A program made the position numbers and the translations under genes. A stretch of DNA of 62,076 nucleotides from Candidatus Tokpelaia sp. JSC189 (lineage in GTDB: Bacteria > Pseudomonadota > Alphaproteobacteria > Rhizobiales > Rhizobiaceae), in assembly GCA_003331045.1 (NCBI GenBank), contig QENA01000002.1, positions 1-62,076 on the forward strand, given 5' to 3'. The stretch's first letter is position 1. Every line of letters begins with the position of its first letter. Below the pieces are notes generated by a model. It was not told the origin of the DNA. It made no database searches and saw only the letters and a program-made list of their open reading frames with translations. This document shows positions 9,332-24,316 of the stretch, piece after piece.

Positions 9332-12070
9332 ATGCCTCAGAAGAATACTCAACCCAGATCGTATCAACATAATCAGAAAAAATTGTCTTCCACAATGGCA
9401 TCATTGGAGCAACCAAGTCCAATGATGGAACAATATATGCGGATCAAGGCTAACAATCCTGGGAGTCTGCTTTTTTATCGTATGGGAGATTTTTACGAGC
9501 TTTTTTTTGATGATGCAGTAAAGGCTGCACAAATACTCGGTATCACATTGACCAAACGCGGCAAACATTTGGGGCAGGATATTCCGATGTGCGGTATGCC
9601 AGCTCATTCAGCTGATGATTACCTGCAAAAGCTTATTGCATCGGGTTACCGTGTTGCCATCTGCGAACAAGTAGAAACCCCGGTGGAAGCAAAAAAACGT
9701 GGTGCGAAATCCGTTGTCCAGCGCGATGTTATCCGCTTGGTCACCCCTGGCACTCTCACGGAAGAAAAGCTGCTTGACCCAACCCGTGCTAATTATCTGA
9801 TGTCACTTGGACATATGAAAGAGAGGGAGGGTGTCAAATTTTCCCTTGCATGGATCGATATTTCAACCGGCATCTTCCGTGTGGCATCTACAGACATTGG
9901 GCAGCTTCTTACCGATATCATGCGGGTTGATCCGCAGGAACTAATTGTTGCTGATAGTGTATTTCATAATGAAAAACTGCGTTCGCTCTTTGAGATCATC
10001 GGTCGTATAGTAACACCTCAGCCAGCTAGCCTTTTTGATAGTACAACGGCAGAAAATCGCATTGCCGGTTATTATCAGATTGCCACGCTAGATGGCTTCG
10101 CCACTTTTTCCCGGGCTGAGCTTTCTGCCATTGCCGGAGCTATTGCCTATATTGAAAAAACCCAGATTTCGGAACGGCCACCCCTGATGCGGCCTGAACG
10201 CGAGAAAGATGGTTCAACGCTTTTCATTGATGCGGCAACACGCATCAACTTGGAACTATTACGTACTCTTTCAGGCAACCGTGATGGTAGTCTGATAAAA
10301 GCTATTGATCGTACTGTAACTGGCGGAGGTGCACGCATGCTGGCCGAGCGGCTGATGGCACCGCTCACAGATTCAAATGCCATCAATGAACGTCTTAACT
10401 CTGTAGCATTCTTTTTACAGGAGCCGTGCTTCTGTGAAGCCATCCGGCTAACTTTGAAAGGCCTTCCTGATATGCCGCGCGCCCTATCGCGGCTTGCGGT
10501 GGGGCGCGGGGGTCCACGTGATCTTGCCGCTATTTTACGTGGACTTGAAGCATGCCATTCTATCAGCGAAATTTTTACCCAAGTGCCCCTACCACCTGAA
10601 CTGACAGAAGCAACACAGGCAATTGGTGATCTTCCTACCATGCTCCTAGATCATCTGTCCAGCACTCTAGCTGATGAACTGCCGCTGTTAAAACGCGATG
10701 GAGGCTTTGTGCGGATAGGTTATCATGCTGAACTTGATCAAATGCGCACACTCAAGAATGAATCGCACCAAGTGATGACGGCACTGCAAACTCGGTATGC
10801 CTATGAAACAGGCGTCAAGACCCTGAAGATTAAACACAATAACATTCTTGGTTATTTTATTGAGGTAACGGCAGCACAGGCAACAGTACTGACCCAGACA
10901 GCAGAGGTAAAAGCGCACTTTATCCACCGCCAAACTATGGCAAATACTATGCGTTTCACGACAACAGAACTGGCGGAAATGGAGAGTAGTATTGCTAATG
11001 CCGCTGAAAAGGCGCTTGTCATGGAACTTGAAATTTTTGACAAACTATCACGTGAAGTGGCTATGGCCGCTGACCTGCTGCGCAACGCTGCTGCTGCACT
11101 TTATGTGCTTGATGTCTCAAGCGCTCTAGCAACCCTAGCACAGGAACAGGGCTATTGCCGCCCTAAACTTGATAGCAGTCTAGCTTTCAATATTATTGGC
11201 GGACGCCATCCAATTGTGGAGCAGGCATTGCGCCGGGAGGCGGCCAATCCTTTTGTTGCCAATGACTGTACCCTCTCACCCACACAGGACGAACAACATG
11301 GCACAATCTGGCTGCTGACGGGTCCCAATATGGGCGGTAAATCAACCTTTCTCAGGCAGAATGCATTAATTACTATAATGGCACAGATGGGGTCATTTGT
11401 ACCTGCAGGAGCAGCACATATTGGCGTGGTGAACCGGTTGTTCAGCCGCGTCGGTGCATCTGATGACTTGGCCCGTGGGCGCTCTACCTTCATGGTAGAA
11501 ATGGTAGAAACCGCAGCCATACTGAACCAGGCAGATGAACATTCACTCATCATTCTTGATGAAATTGGGCGAGGCACTTCGACATTTGATGGTCTTTCCA
11601 TTGCTTGGGCCACGGTGGAATACCTGCATGAAGTCAACCATTGCCGGGCGATTTTTGCTACGCATTTTCATGAGCTTACCGCTCTTTCAAAAAAACTGAA
11701 GCGCCTAAATAACCATACAATGAAGGTGCAGGAATGGAATAGCGATGTGGTATTTCTGCATGAAGTGGGTAGCGGAGCGGCCAACCGCTCCTACGGGGTG
11801 CAGGTGGCAAAACTTGCTGGTCTGCCTGATGCAGTTGTCAACCGTGCACGTGATGTGCTGCATCAGCTGGAACAGGATGAAATGTTCGGCAAGGCAGATA
11901 CGCTAATCGACGATCTGCCAATTTTTTCCATTACAAAACCACAGGCTGAAAACATACCATCCGCAGATTCGGATATTGTACAGATACTCAATGCACTCAA
12001 TCCTGACAACATAGCCCCACGGGAAGCACTTGATGAACTTTATAGGCTGAAAGCTATACTTCTGAAATAG
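9332..12070 (+). CDS. mutS: DNA mismatch repair protein MutS
   Basis: Recognises mismatches and small loops and recruits the repair machinery using ATP. The N-terminal mismatch-binding motif [13 protein letters not shown] is present, followed by connector, clamp and lever domains, the ATPase Walker [10 protein letters not shown] and Walker B with signature [15 protein letters not shown]. From the ATG at 9332 (preceded by GAGAG) the protein is 912 residues, close to alphaproteobacterial relatives. The frame is open from a TTG at 9215, but the extra residues look unlike any MutS. It is intact, so loss of mismatch repair does not explain the decay seen nearby. Confidence 0.95.
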   Translation: MPQKNTQPRSYQHNQKKLSSTMASLEQPSPMMEQYMRIKANNPGSLLFYRMGDFYELFFDDAVKAAQILGITLTKRGKHLGQDIPMCGMPAHSADDYLQKLIASGYRVAICEQVETPVEAKKRGAKSVVQRDVIRLVTPGTLTEEKLLDPTRANYLMSLGHMKEREGVKFSLAWIDISTGIFRVASTDIGQLLTDIMRVDPQELIVADSVFHNEKLRSLFEIIGRIVTPQPASLFDSTTAENRIAGYYQIATLDGFATFSRAELSAIAGAIAYIEKTQISERPPLMRPEREKDGSTLFIDAATRINLELLRTLSGNRDGSLIKAIDRTVTGGGARMLAERLMAPLTDSNAINERLNSVAFFLQEPCFCEAIRLTLKGLPDMPRALSRLAVGRGGPRDLAAILRGLEACHSISEIFTQVPLPPELTEATQAIGDLPTMLLDHLSSTLADELPLLKRDGGFVRIGYHAELDQMRTLKNESHQVMTALQTRYAYETGVKTLKIKHNNILGYFIEVTAAQATVLTQTAEVKAHFIHRQTMANTMRFTTTELAEMESSIANAAEKALVMELEIFDKLSREVAMAADLLRNAAAALYVLDVSSALATLAQEQGYCRPKLDSSLAFNIIGGRHPIVEQALRREAANPFVANDCTLSPTQDEQHGTIWLLTGPNMGGKSTFLRQNALITIMAQMGSFVPAGAAHIGVVNRLFSRVGASDDLARGRSTFMVEMVETAAILNQADEHSLIILDEIGRGTSTFDGLSIAWATVEYLHEVNHCRAIFATHFHELTALSKKLKRLNNHTMKVQEWNSDVVFLHEVGSGAANRSYGVQVAKLAGLPDAVVNRARDVLHQLEQDEMFGKADTLIDDLPIFSITKPQAENIPSADSDIVQILNALNPDNIAPREALDELYRLKAILLK

Positions 12071-14242
<2,172 letters not shown>

Positions 14243-14282
14243 TACCGACGAGCAATAAATGTCCACCAAGAGAAACAAGATA

Positions 14283-14325
14283 AAGCGGATAACTGACAAA
14301 TTTCAATTATCCGCTTCCTTTTTGT
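14283..14325 (+). terminator. Rho-independent terminator after gdhA
   Basis: Ten-base perfect stem AAGCGGATAA / TTATCCGCTT (14283-14292 and 14307-14316) with a 14-base loop, followed by CCTTTTTG. It lies 40 bases after the gdhA stop and between convergent genes. Confidence 0.85.
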
Positions 14326-14452
14326 TAGAAACCTAAGAATATAAGTTTTCAATATCATACTCTCTTGTATTGGTTCTTCCATTCAAATAGTTAATTCTCA
14401 ATTTTATAGGGATTCTATCAATTTTGATATTCTAATCAGAGTTTGAACCATC

Positions 14453-16291
14453 TTAAAGTTGTCGCACAGCCCCCTTGGCCGCTGATGTTGTCATAGCCGC
14501 GTAAGCCTGCAATGCCTTGGTGATCATACGCTTGCGGGGTTCAACTGGCATCCAAGCGGCCATTCCCTTTTCTTCCATCTTTTTACGACGATGTGCAATT
14601 TCCACATTATCCACAGCCAGGTGAATCTTGCGCTCAGGAATGCTGATCTCAATCATATCTCTCTCCTGCACTAAGGCAATTATACCTCCTTCCGCTGCTT
14701 CCGGTGAAATATGGCCAATGGAAAGCCCTGAAGAACCACCGGAGAAGCGCCCGTCTGTCACCAGCGCGCATAATTTGCTAAGCCCTTTTGATTTCAGATA
14801 GCTTGTCGGGTAGAGCATTTCCTGCATGCCAGGGCCACCACGCGGGCCTTCATAACGGATAAACACAATATCACCAGGATTAATCCTGTTATTCAGAATA
14901 GCAAGCACAGCTGAATCTTGACTTTCGAAAATACGCGCCGGACCCGAAAAATTCAGTATGGAGTCATCAACTCCTGCGGTTTTGACAATACAACCATCCT
15001 CCGCCAGATTTCCATAAAGGACAGCTAAGCCACCATCCTGCGACCAAGCATATTCTTTGGAGCGAATAATGCCATTTCTGCGATCAAGATCGACATTTTC
15101 ATAACGATGAGATTGGCTGAATGCAATCTGTGTCACAATCCCGCCTGGGGCAGCCCGATAAAAATCGTGAACTGCCATATTATTAGTCTGCCGAATATCC
15201 CATGTGCGCAATGCATCCTTTAGTGTTTCTGCATATACAGTATAGGTTGAAGTATCAACTAGACCTGCTCGATCAAGCTCACCCAAAATAGCCATGACCC
15301 CGCCGGCGCGGTGCACATCTTCCATGTGTACGTTTGAAATAGCTGGTGCAACCTTGCATAACACCGGCACCCGGCGCGACAGTCGATCAATATCAGCCAT
15401 TGTGAAATCAACCTCAGCCTCCTGTGCCGCTGCAAGCAAATGCAACACCGTATTAGTTGAACCGCCCATGGCAACATCAAGTGTCATGGCGTTTTCAAAT
15501 GCGGAAAAGCTGGCAATCGAGCGCGGCAGAGCAGTTTGATCATCCTGCTCATAATAACGTCTAACCAATTCAACAACACGGTATCCGGTCTCTTCAAACA
15601 AGCGACGACGATCCGAATGAGTTGCAAGTACTGAACCATTCCCCGGTAAAGAAAGTCCCAGCGCCTCAGTCAAGCAATTCATAGAATTGGCTGTGAACAT
15701 ACCTGAGCAGGAGCCGCAAGTTGGACAAGCGGCTTGTTCAATTGCACTCACATGCGCATCGGAACTATGATCATCAGCGGCAGCAACCATCGCATCCACT
15801 AAATCAAGGGACACTTCCCTGCCGTTAAGCACAAGTCTACCTGCCTCCATCGGCCCACCGGAAACAAAAATTGTCGGAATATTTAACCGTAGGGAGGCCA
15901 TCAACATGCCGGGCGTGATCTTATCACAATTAGAAATGCAGACCATCGCATCAGCACAATGGCCATTGATCATATATTCAATAGAATCGGCAATAATCTC
16001 ACGCGAAGGCAATGAATACAGCATGCCATCATGCCCCATAGCGATACCGTCATCAATCGCAATAGTATTGAATTCCTTCGCAACTCCGCCAACCTTTTCA
16101 ATTTCACGCACAACAAGCTGACCAAGATCCTTCAGATGCACATGCCCAGGCACAAACTGAGTAAAGGAATTGACAACAGCAATGATCGGTTTACCAAAAT
16201 CAGTAGTCTTCATTCCAGTTGCCCGCCAGAGACCGCGTGCACCAGCCATATTACGACCATGGGTTGACGTTCGCGAACGATAGGCGGGCAT
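14453..16291 (-). CDS. ilvD: Dihydroxy-acid dehydratase
   Basis: Iron-sulfur enzyme of valine, leucine and isoleucine synthesis that dehydrates dihydroxy acids to 2-oxo acids. The 612-residue product has the cluster cysteines in [13 protein letters not shown] and [19 protein letters not shown] and the C-terminal [20 protein letters not shown]. The frame is open to 16345, but the family starts at MPAYRSRT, which is the ATG at 16291 with AGGT eight bases upstream. It stands alone between gdhA (convergent) and the decayed bluB. It is intact, implying that branched-chain amino acid synthesis is retained at least in part. Confidence 0.95.
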   Translation of the reverse strand: MPAYRSRTSTHGRNMAGARGLWRATGMKTTDFGKPIIAVVNSFTQFVPGHVHLKDLGQLVVREIEKVGGVAKEFNTIAIDDGIAMGHDGMLYSLPSREIIADSIEYMINGHCADAMVCISNCDKITPGMLMASLRLNIPTIFVSGGPMEAGRLVLNGREVSLDLVDAMVAAADDHSSDAHVSAIEQAACPTCGSCSGMFTANSMNCLTEALGLSLPGNGSVLATHSDRRRLFEETGYRVVELVRRYYEQDDQTALPRSIASFSAFENAMTLDVAMGGSTNTVLHLLAAAQEAEVDFTMADIDRLSRRVPVLCKVAPAISNVHMEDVHRAGGVMAILGELDRAGLVDTSTYTVYAETLKDALRTWDIRQTNNMAVHDFYRAAPGGIVTQIAFSQSHRYENVDLDRRNGIIRSKEYAWSQDGGLAVLYGNLAEDGCIVKTAGVDDSILNFSGPARIFESQDSAVLAILNNRINPGDIVFIRYEGPRGGPGMQEMLYPTSYLKSKGLSKLCALVTDGRFSGGSSGLSIGHISPEAAEGGIIALVQERDMIEISIPERKIHLAVDNVEIAHRRKKMEEKGMAAWMPVEPRKRMITKALQAYAAMTTSAAKGAVRQL

Positions 16292-16460
16292 TAACATTAC
16301 CTCATTTTTCTTTTTCGGCGACATAGCCTCTGCAATGGAACACAAGCCGCCTTGATCAGTCTGCGTTTCGGACTAATAGCTAGTAGAAACTAATGAGCTA
16401 TCATTCTAGCACATGAGCACCATCTATAAAAAGAAGTTTACAGAAATAAAATTATAAATT

Positions 16461-17106
<646 letters not shown>

Positions 17107-17944
17107 TTATTCTCATGAACTGATAAACTGTATTTCTGATAGAAAAGGGATATTTCTTTAAAAATACACAGCACATAAATAATGTTGCAATCAGTATGTC
17201 CTCATCGCCATAAGTTATTAAAACATACATAGTGACTAGAAAAATGACTTAATAAAGAATATTTATTGTCTATAATAAAATTACGCTCAATCAACTGGGA
17301 ATGAGACATCGTAATGAATGAAAAATACCTAAGATACTCGTTTCGATAAGTGCAATCCGAAGCATCGGCCATGCAAAACTATCAAGCGTTTTTTCACAAA
17401 CAGAATAGCATAATCACCTGTTCACGCCGAGATTTTTCAGAGAAGCTTCATATCTGCCCTGATTTAAAACAAAGCATGCAAACGGTAGTTTATTTGCATA
17501 CATGTCTTTTCATTCTCTTTTTGCCCCATCCTCACCCCTAGTTACTAACGGAGACAATTTTTCCGACTGCCTATAGATTAGAATGGCTCGGTCAAATATT
17601 TGCGCTTGCATTGTTGCAGAACCGCCTTCACTCTGCTGCTTGAAATATTTTACCTACTCACATTCAGCTTTGCAATGGATTATACCCAACATATTCTCTT
17701 CCCGCCCACGGGCAAGGTCAGTACCCGATGGTAAATAAGCCAGAAAACCTTACTGTTGAAGTAACCGATAATGGATAAAACATAATTGAGATTCTTGCGA
17801 TTGACAGTTGCCTTACTGCACAGGCGTTTTTGGCGTGCTTCAGACAATTATAGCTAGCCTAGATTTACCCGGGTATACTGCATTATTTACCATGCAATAC
17901 GCATACTTAAAACGCCTGCCATATCTCATAAAAACATAAAAAAT
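17107..17944. other. Long spacer between bluB remnant and ileS
   Basis: About 840 bases without an intact gene. On the plus strand at 17570-17790, short frames with protein-like composition (FTLLLEIFYLLTFSFA, PENLTVEVTDNG) are split by stops and frame changes. The pattern weakly recalls a histidine phosphotransferase of the ChpT type, but this is a guess. Nothing else recognised. Confidence 0.3.
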
Positions 17945-20872
17945 TCAATCGTATTCTTCTAGCAGTCCCAGCAAACGCAATTCATGTAAAGCAGCTGCAT
18001 CACGTGCTGAAACATCAGGAAATTCCGGATCTATGCCAACATCCCGTGTATAACGCCACGAACGGGCACATTTGCAACCTGTTATTTTTTCTGATCTGAT
18101 AGCAACACCATCAACTTCATCCATGCGAAAAGCATCTGCTTCAGGCTTGGCATTCGTGATTACAATATCGCTGGTAATGCAGATTTCAGCCATATCCATG
18201 CCTTCAACCGCCTCAAGCAATACCGGATCTGTAATATACACAACAGGTGCAGCTTCCAAAGAGGAACCAATACGCTTATTTACACGCTCAAGCTCAAGAG
18301 CGCCGGTTACAACACGGCGCACCAAGCGTACTTTGCGCCAGCGTTCAGCCAGAGCATCATTTTTCCATGTATGCGGCGTTTCACGAAATTGTTCAAGATG
18401 CACAGAAAGGCTCTCTGGATTGCGCGCAATCCAAGCTTCCTCCATCGTGAACGGCAACATAGGTGCAAGCCAAGTTGAAAATCGCTCAAAAATTTCACGT
18501 ACTGTCTGCAAAGCCGCAAGACGCCGCTTTGAAGACGGCGGGTCACAATAGAGAGTATCCTTGCGGATATCAAAATAAAATGCGGAAAGATCAATAATTG
18601 CAAAATCAAGCAACGCACGGATTATACGCTTGAAATCAAATGCATCATATCCCGCCCTAACCAGTTGATCGAGTTCACGAAGACGATGCAGCATGAATTT
18701 CTCAAGATCGGGCATATGTTCATAGGGAAGTACTTCTCCCTTGTCATGCGCAAGTGTACCCAGCATCCAGCGGAGAACATTACGCAATTTGCGATAAGTA
18801 TCCACATTGGTCTGAATGATATTGCGCCCCAGTCGCTGATCTTCCCAGTAATCGGTTGTCATCACCCAAAGCCGGAGGATATCGGCGCCGTATGTGCTCA
18901 CAATATCCTGTGGGCTGACAACATTGCCTAGCGATTTGGACATTTTCTTGCCATGTTCATCAAGGGTAAAACCATGAGTAATCACAGTATTATAAGGAGC
19001 GCGGCCACACGTGCCACAGCTTTCCAGCATAGAGGAATGAAACCAGCCACGATGCTGATCAGATCCTTCAAGATAAACATCTGCAGGCCATTTCAGATCA
19101 GGACGAGTTTCCAGTGTAAATGTATGGGTCGAACCGGAATCAAACCAGACATCGAGAATATCATGTACCATTTCCCATGACTCATCAGCGCGCGCACCCA
19201 AAAAACGTGCACGGGCACCTTCGGCAAACCAAGCATCTGCTCCCTCTGCCTCAAACACATCAACAATTCTCTGATTGACGGCTTTATCGTGGAGAATCTC
19301 CCCTTCTTCATTGACAAAAACTGTGATCGGCACACCCCATACGCGCTGGCGCGATAGAACCCAATCAGGACGGTCTTCCATCATGGAATGAAGACGCATC
19401 TTCCCACCCTGAGGTACAAAACGCGTATCATGAACGGCTTTCAAGGCCCGCTGACGCAACGTCGTGCTATCATCCAAGTTTTTATCCATATAGATAAACC
19501 ATTGAGGCATATTACGGAAAATAAGTGGTTTTTTTGAACGCCAGCTATGCGGATAAGAATGTTTTAGCGACTCACGAGCAAAAAGCCGATCTGTAGCAAC
19601 CAATGCCGCAATGACCGCATTATTGGCATCGCCGACTTTGCCGCTATCATCAAGAATACAAGCAGCCCCGCCTTCCCGATCAGGGCCAAAGCCCGGAATA
19701 TCCGCTGTATAAAAACCCGCATCATCAACGGAAAAAGGAATAGTTATATTAATTCCACGTTCCTGGAGTTTTCTGGCCGATGACATCCAGATATCAAAAT
19801 CATCCCTGCCATGACCCGGCGCAATATGCACAAATCCAGTACCAGCATCATCCCTTACATGTTCACTATCAAGCAGCGGAATCCGAAAAAGGTAGCAACC
19901 GGCAAGACCTTTCAGAGGATGTGAAAGTTCCATTGTCTCAAACTCTTGTATATTGAGGGCGCGAATCCGCTTTAGGGTTAGTTTTGCTTTTTTTGCACAG
20001 TCTTGCGCTAGACGATCGGCCAAAATCAGTTTCTCCAAACGCTGTGGGCCATAATCATTTTCAACTTCGATTACTTCATATAACCCGTAGTCAATACGCG
20101 AAGAGAAAGAGACCGCTCTGTTGCTCGGAATTGTCCAAGGCGTTGTTGTCCAAATTACAATAAATACATCAGAAAGATCATTGCTTTCCGCTCTCCTGAC
20201 CGGAAATTTGACCCAGATCGTATCTGATTTATGCTCATGGTATTCAACCTCTGCCTCTGCAAGAGCTGTACGCTCAACAACCGACCACATGATTGGCTTG
20301 GAACCACGATAAAGCTGCCCAGACATAGCAAATTTCATCAGTTCCCCAGCAATCCGGGCCTCAGCATGAAAAGCCATGGTTGTATATGGATTCCTGAAAT
20401 CGCCAATAATACCAAGCCGCTTGAATTCCTCTGTCTGTACGTCAATCCAGTGCGATGCAAATTCCCGGCATTCTTGGCGGAATTCATTGATAGGAACTTC
20501 ATCTTTGTTTTTTCCAGAAATCCGATATTTTTCTTCAACCTTCCATTCAATCGGCAGCCCATGACAATCCCAGCCGGGGACATAATTGGCATTATAGCCC
20601 CGCATCTGGAAGGAACGGTTGATAACATCTTTCAGAATTTTATTCAGAGCATGACCGATATGAATATTGCCATTAGCGTAGGGCGGGCCATCATGAAGCA
20701 CATAAAGGGGGCGAAACTGCGCATTGTGCCGCAACTGCGCATAAAGATCCATATCTTCCCAACGTTTGAGCAATTCAGGCTCCCGCTGTGACAAACTGGC
20801 ACGCATGGGGAAAGCAGTCCGCGGTAAATAAAGCGTTTTTGAATAATCAATAATTGCGCTTTTTTTAGTCAT
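17945..20872 (-). CDS. ileS: Isoleucyl-tRNA synthetase
   Basis: Charges tRNA-Ile; class I synthetase with editing domain. The 975-residue protein carries the HIGH motif in [13 protein letters not shown] (about residue 70) and the KMSKS motif in [20 protein letters not shown] about two thirds along. The editing-domain segment [15 protein letters not shown] and the C-terminal anticodon-binding domain are also present. The C-terminal zinc-binding extension is reduced to a CKCARSW segment, common in alphaproteobacteria. It is transcribed alone on the minus strand; the ribF gene that often precedes it is absent. Confidence 0.96.
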   Translation of the reverse strand: MTKKSAIIDYSKTLYLPRTAFPMRASLSQREPELLKRWEDMDLYAQLRHNAQFRPLYVLHDGPPYANGNIHIGHALNKILKDVINRSFQMRGYNANYVPGWDCHGLPIEWKVEEKYRISGKNKDEVPINEFRQECREFASHWIDVQTEEFKRLGIIGDFRNPYTTMAFHAEARIAGELMKFAMSGQLYRGSKPIMWSVVERTALAEAEVEYHEHKSDTIWVKFPVRRAESNDLSDVFIVIWTTTPWTIPSNRAVSFSSRIDYGLYEVIEVENDYGPQRLEKLILADRLAQDCAKKAKLTLKRIRALNIQEFETMELSHPLKGLAGCYLFRIPLLDSEHVRDDAGTGFVHIAPGHGRDDFDIWMSSARKLQERGINITIPFSVDDAGFYTADIPGFGPDREGGAACILDDSGKVGDANNAVIAALVATDRLFARESLKHSYPHSWRSKKPLIFRNMPQWFIYMDKNLDDSTTLRQRALKAVHDTRFVPQGGKMRLHSMMEDRPDWVLSRQRVWGVPITVFVNEEGEILHDKAVNQRIVDVFEAEGADAWFAEGARARFLGARADESWEMVHDILDVWFDSGSTHTFTLETRPDLKWPADVYLEGSDQHRGWFHSSMLESCGTCGRAPYNTVITHGFTLDEHGKKMSKSLGNVVSPQDIVSTYGADILRLWVMTTDYWEDQRLGRNIIQTNVDTYRKLRNVLRWMLGTLAHDKGEVLPYEHMPDLEKFMLHRLRELDQLVRAGYDAFDFKRIIRALLDFAIIDLSAFYFDIRKDTLYCDPPSSKRRLAALQTVREIFERFSTWLAPMLPFTMEEAWIARNPESLSVHLEQFRETPHTWKNDALAERWRKVRLVRRVVTGALELERVNKRIGSSLEAAPVVYITDPVLLEAVEGMDMAEICITSDIVITNAKPEADAFRMDEVDGVAIRSEKITGCKCARSWRYTRDVGIDPEFPDVSARDAAALHELRLLGLLEEYD

Positions 20873-21374
20873 AAAAAATCCTAGCTGAGCTGATTAGTAC
20901 AAGCCTATCGTAAAATACGATCATTCTTGCAAATTCAAAGATGAAAACTACCCCTGTCTGCATTAACTATACATCAGACAACAAGAAATATCACTAGCAA
21001 TATATACGGTAAACAGCGATCAGCATTATAATACAAGATCACACATCGTGTGTTGAAGCAAACTTTTCTGCTTGATACGAAAGCTAAGAAGGACTCCGTT
21101 CCTCTGAGCCATCTACATCAGCACAAATAATATCGAATTAATAATTTATAGACGGTATCAAAATTGTAGCAGACAGTTTTAAAGAACGTCAAAACCATCA
21201 GCCCCTGTTCTAGTTTCCAGCCGCTGTTAAATGCCATATGCGTAACAAACGGCACCCCTATAAGGGGCATCCATCTATCCACCGGGACAGAAAACCTACC
21301 ATGCAGTTCTCATTAAAAACAGACGCTGGAAATAAACAGTTGCCTAGTGCCTGTGTTTAAAAAACCAGGACCCA
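20873..21374. other. Spacer between ileS and the outer membrane protein gene
   Basis: About 500 bases, AT-rich, upstream of ileS. A small palindrome CCCCTATAAGGGG lies near 21256-21268. The ileS promoter is expected in this region, but no clear consensus is seen and no coding pattern is recognised. Confidence 0.45.
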
Positions 21375-21407
21375 CAAAAACCCTGCACTCGCAGCGCAGG
21401 GTTTTTG
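21375..21407 (-). terminator. Rho-independent terminator of the outer membrane protein gene
   Basis: Perfect 12-base stem CAAAAACCCTGC / GCAGGGTTTTTG with a 9-base loop. On the minus strand the descending arm ends in TTTTTG, just after the stop codon at 21429. Confidence 0.85.
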
Positions 21408-21428
21408 TAAGAACTAATTCCCCTCAAA

Positions 21429-22115
21429 TCAAAACTTGTAAGCAATACCAACACGGAAATCGTCGGAATTGTATTTAATAGGGGAATCAACATCCATATT
21501 ACTGATGGAGTAAGTGCTTTTACCAAAATCTGTGTAACGGTACTCCGCACGAAGTAAAATATTATCGACCATTGCATAGTCAATACCAACACCAACAGTC
21601 CAACCAACGAGGTCTTTGCTTTTGGTAAAGTCTTTTTCTGTAACAGCCTCATAGACAGAATTGCTGATTTTGCTATAGGCAACACCACCTGCAAGGTATG
21701 GTAAGAAACAATCCATAGCATAACCAGCACGCAAGCGGGTCGAACCAGCCCAGTTCTGCTGGACACTATATTCAACATTATCCTTAGAATCCGTGCCCTT
21801 CACACCACTCCAGACAAAATCTGTGTCTGCCCCAAAGATAATATTACTGCCAACATCAAAATTGTAACCGGCATAAAGACCACCCACAAAACCATTAGGC
21901 TTTTCTTCCATAGGGGCATCGTTCACATCATTCCATGTACTGCCTTCGCTGCGAGCCCATGAACCACCAATCTGGCCACCAGCATAAAACCCATCCCAAT
22001 TAAATGTTGCAGCAGAAACAACAGGATCCGAAACATGTACAATATCTGCAGCATATACAGTACTGTTTGCGATAAGAGCAACTGTTGATACAGCGAGAAG
22101 ATACTTAATTTTCAT
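21429..22115 (-). CDS. Omp25/Omp31-family outer membrane beta-barrel protein
   Basis: Small eight-strand barrel protein of the Omp25/Omp31 family; in Bartonella the relatives are the hemin-binding Hbp proteins and in Brucella major surface antigens. The 228-residue product starts with a signal peptide (MKIKYLLAVSTVALIANS, cleavage after VYAA). It contains the family hallmark FNWDGFYAGGQIGGSW and repeated amphipathic strands, and ends with LRAEYRYTDFG and a terminal phenylalanine (VGIAYKF). The start at 22115 has AAGGA upstream; a longer frame to 22148 is unlikely. It has its own terminator. Hemin binding is possible but not shown by the sequence. Confidence 0.9.
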   Translation of the reverse strand: MKIKYLLAVSTVALIANSTVYAADIVHVSDPVVSAATFNWDGFYAGGQIGGSWARSEGSTWNDVNDAPMEEKPNGFVGGLYAGYNFDVGSNIIFGADTDFVWSGVKGTDSKDNVEYSVQQNWAGSTRLRAGYAMDCFLPYLAGGVAYSKISNSVYEAVTEKDFTKSKDLVGWTVGVGIDYAMVDNILLRAEYRYTDFGKSTYSISNMDVDSPIKYNSDDFRVGIAYKF

Positions 22116-22250
22116 TTTCAATTCCTTGATACTAAAAATGATACGCAATGCACTTATATGAAAAACTATTCAATGTCTGTAGCAGAAAAGCCACATCCGT
22201 TATTCATTTTTTGTTTATACTAAAAAATCTTAGAATGCCTTGATCTGCTT

Positions 22251-22871
22251 TCAGGTATGGGCGAAAATATCTTGTTCAGGCCAGCCCATCAGATCAAGCT
22301 CGGCTCTTGTCGGCAAAAACTCAAAACATGATCTTGCAATTTTTGTACGCCCCTCTCTTTCTAGGCGTATTTCTAGAATTTTCTTGAGCTGATGTAAATA
22401 AAGGACATCAGAAGCCGCATATTCCACTTGAGCCTCCGTCAAGGTATCCGAACCCCAATCAGATGACTGCTGCTGCTTTGAAAGCAGGACTCCCAGAAAT
22501 TCGTTGCATAATTCCCGCAGGCCATGCCGATCCGTATAAGTGCGTGTTAATTTTGAAGCAATTTTAGTGCAAAATACAGGCTGTGGCATAACACCGAAGG
22601 CATATGCAAGAATAGAAAGATCAAACCGGCCAAAATGAAATATCTTGGTAACCTTCTTGCTTGTAAGCAGCTTGACAATGTTAGGAGCTATTTTCTGGCC
22701 CGCTGAGATCTGTACCACATCTACCGTCCCATCTCCAGGAGAAAGTTGTACAACACATAACCGGTCACGATAGGGATTAAGGCCCAGGGTTTCGGTATCA
22801 ATCGCTACAGACGCGACATTGTAATGAGAAAGGTCGGGCAAATCGCCTTTGTACATCCGGATTGTCGTCAT
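22251..22871 (-). CDS. rnd: Ribonuclease D-type 3'-5' exonuclease
   Basis: DEDDy-family 3'-5' exonuclease acting on structured RNA. The 206-residue protein is the short single-domain form found in rhizobia, lacking HRDC domains. Exo I (VAIDTETLGLNP), Exo II (FHFGRFDLSIL) and Exo III (VEYAASDVLYL, with the Tyr-x3-Asp signature) are all present. It lies 44 bases after the M20 peptidase gene and may be co-transcribed with it. Confidence 0.92.
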   Translation of the reverse strand: MTTIRMYKGDLPDLSHYNVASVAIDTETLGLNPYRDRLCVVQLSPGDGTVDVVQISAGQKIAPNIVKLLTSKKVTKIFHFGRFDLSILAYAFGVMPQPVFCTKIASKLTRTYTDRHGLRELCNEFLGVLLSKQQQSSDWGSDTLTEAQVEYAASDVLYLHQLKKILEIRLEREGRTKIARSCFEFLPTRAELDLMGWPEQDIFAHT

Positions 22872-22915
22872 CGTTTAATAACCTTTTACCTGAGAAAGCA
22901 GACCTAGAGTGAAAA

Positions 22916-24316
22916 TCATTTTCCTGGCTCACTGAATGAGGATAACGCTGCCAGAATGCGCGCCCATGAACGCTGGCCTTTATGAAAAGAATTAACATCA
23001 TATTTCTCATTGGGTGAATGGATACAATCATCGTCAAGAGCAAAACCAACAAGCAAACATTCCATCCCCAGAAGAGACTGGAAATGACCGACAACCGGAA
23101 TGGACCCCCCCATCGCAACAAGCACAGCCGGATTGGGCCATTCTTTCAACAATGCGGTTTTCGCACAGGCGATTAGAGGAGAATCAAAAGGAAGTTGGAT
23201 TGCCGGTGATGCGCCATGATCATGGAATTCTACCGTGCAGTCTGCAGGAATACGGCTTCGCACAAAGGCACGGAAAGCCTCGCGGATTTTTAGAGGATCC
23301 TGTTTATGCACGAGGCGGAATGAAACCTTAGCAGATGCCTTGGCCGCAATAACAGTCTTGAAACCATCACCCTCATAACCGCCGCTGATTCCATTTACCT
23401 CAGCCGTTGGCCGAGCCCAGACGAGTTCAAAAAGGCTGCGCCCTTTTTCACCTGCAGGGAGTGAAAGGCCGACAGACCTGAGAAAACCTCCAGCTCCCAG
23501 CCCTAGTGTCTTCCACGCGCTGAGAATTTGTTCCGGTGTTTCTTCTACCCCCTCATAAAAACCTAGAATCGTAACCCGCCCATTTTTATCATGCAAATCG
23601 GCAAGAATACGCACCAGAATATGAATGGGGTTGGCCGCTGCTCCTCCATAATAACCGGAATGCAAATCACGGCTTGCAGCATTAACAATAACCTCTTCTC
23701 CAAGTAGGCCTCGCAAACCGACGGAAATCGAAGGCGTATTACGATGCCACATGGATGTGTCACAGACCAATGCATAATCAGCTTTCAATTCATCAGCATG
23801 CGCCTCAAGAAATGGGTAAAGCGAAGGGGAACCGGATTCCTCCTCCCCTTCGAGGAGAAGGGTTACACCCACTGGCAGCTGCCCTGTCTCCTGTTTATAA
23901 GCCCGCAAAGCCTCAATAAAGGTCATCATTTGCCCTTTGTCGTCTGAAGCGCCACGGGCACTGATAACCTTATGTCCATTAAGCTCTTTGATTTTAGGAT
24001 CAAACGGATCATCTTCCCATAGGGCCAACGGATCCACCGGTTGGACATCATAATGGCCATAAAAAAGAACATGCAGCGCATCTGCATTCGGGCCATCATG
24101 ATGAGCCACAACCACGGGATGCCCGATTGTGTCACGACATGATACGTCAAAGCCAATCGTTTTCAGGTCTTCAGTCAGCCAATCCGCTGTTTTGCGACAA
24201 TCTTCACGAAATGCAGAATCCATTGAAATAGACTTATGCCTTAACAGCTCAAACAGCCGCTCAAGGCTTTCGCCAAAACTAGCATCAAGACGTGTAAGAA
24301 CTTTGGAAAGCATCAT
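22916..24316 (-). CDS. M20 family dipeptidase
   Basis: Zinc-dependent cytoplasmic peptidase of the M20 family, CNDP/DUG1-like dipeptidase branch. The 466-residue product keeps all metal and catalytic positions: His and Asp in FYGHYDVQP, Asp in GASDDKGQMM, Glu-Glu in LLEGEEESGS, Asp in LVCDTSMW, and the C-terminal His in DDDCIHSPNEKYD. The dimerisation domain lies at about residues 200-360. Start codons ATG-ATG at 24316 and 24313 are both possible. The true substrate is not known, but peptide turnover is likely. Confidence 0.93.
   Translation of the reverse strand: MMLSKVLTRLDASFGESLERLFELLRHKSISMDSAFREDCRKTADWLTEDLKTIGFDVSCRDTIGHPVVVAHHDGPNADALHVLFYGHYDVQPVDPLALWEDDPFDPKIKELNGHKVISARGASDDKGQMMTFIEALRAYKQETGQLPVGVTLLLEGEEESGSPSLYPFLEAHADELKADYALVCDTSMWHRNTPSISVGLRGLLGEEVIVNAASRDLHSGYYGGAAANPIHILVRILADLHDKNGRVTILGFYEGVEETPEQILSAWKTLGLGAGGFLRSVGLSLPAGEKGRSLFELVWARPTAEVNGISGGYEGDGFKTVIAAKASAKVSFRLVHKQDPLKIREAFRAFVRSRIPADCTVEFHDHGASPAIQLPFDSPLIACAKTALLKEWPNPAVLVAMGGSIPVVGHFQSLLGMECLLVGFALDDDCIHSPNEKYDVNSFHKGQRSWARILAALSSFSEPGK

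Noticed and set aside
10147-11637. Minus-strand frames of 161-164 codons within mutS
   Set aside because: Antisense shadows of the intact mutS gene, rich in Ser and Arg as typical for reversed coding DNA.
20231-20791. 186-codon plus-strand frame opposite ileS
   Set aside because: Fully antisense to conserved ileS domains; codon pattern follows ileS.
21255-21268. CCCCTATAAGGGG palindrome as a terminator
   Set aside because: The stem is only five bases with no T run and is too far from any gene end.
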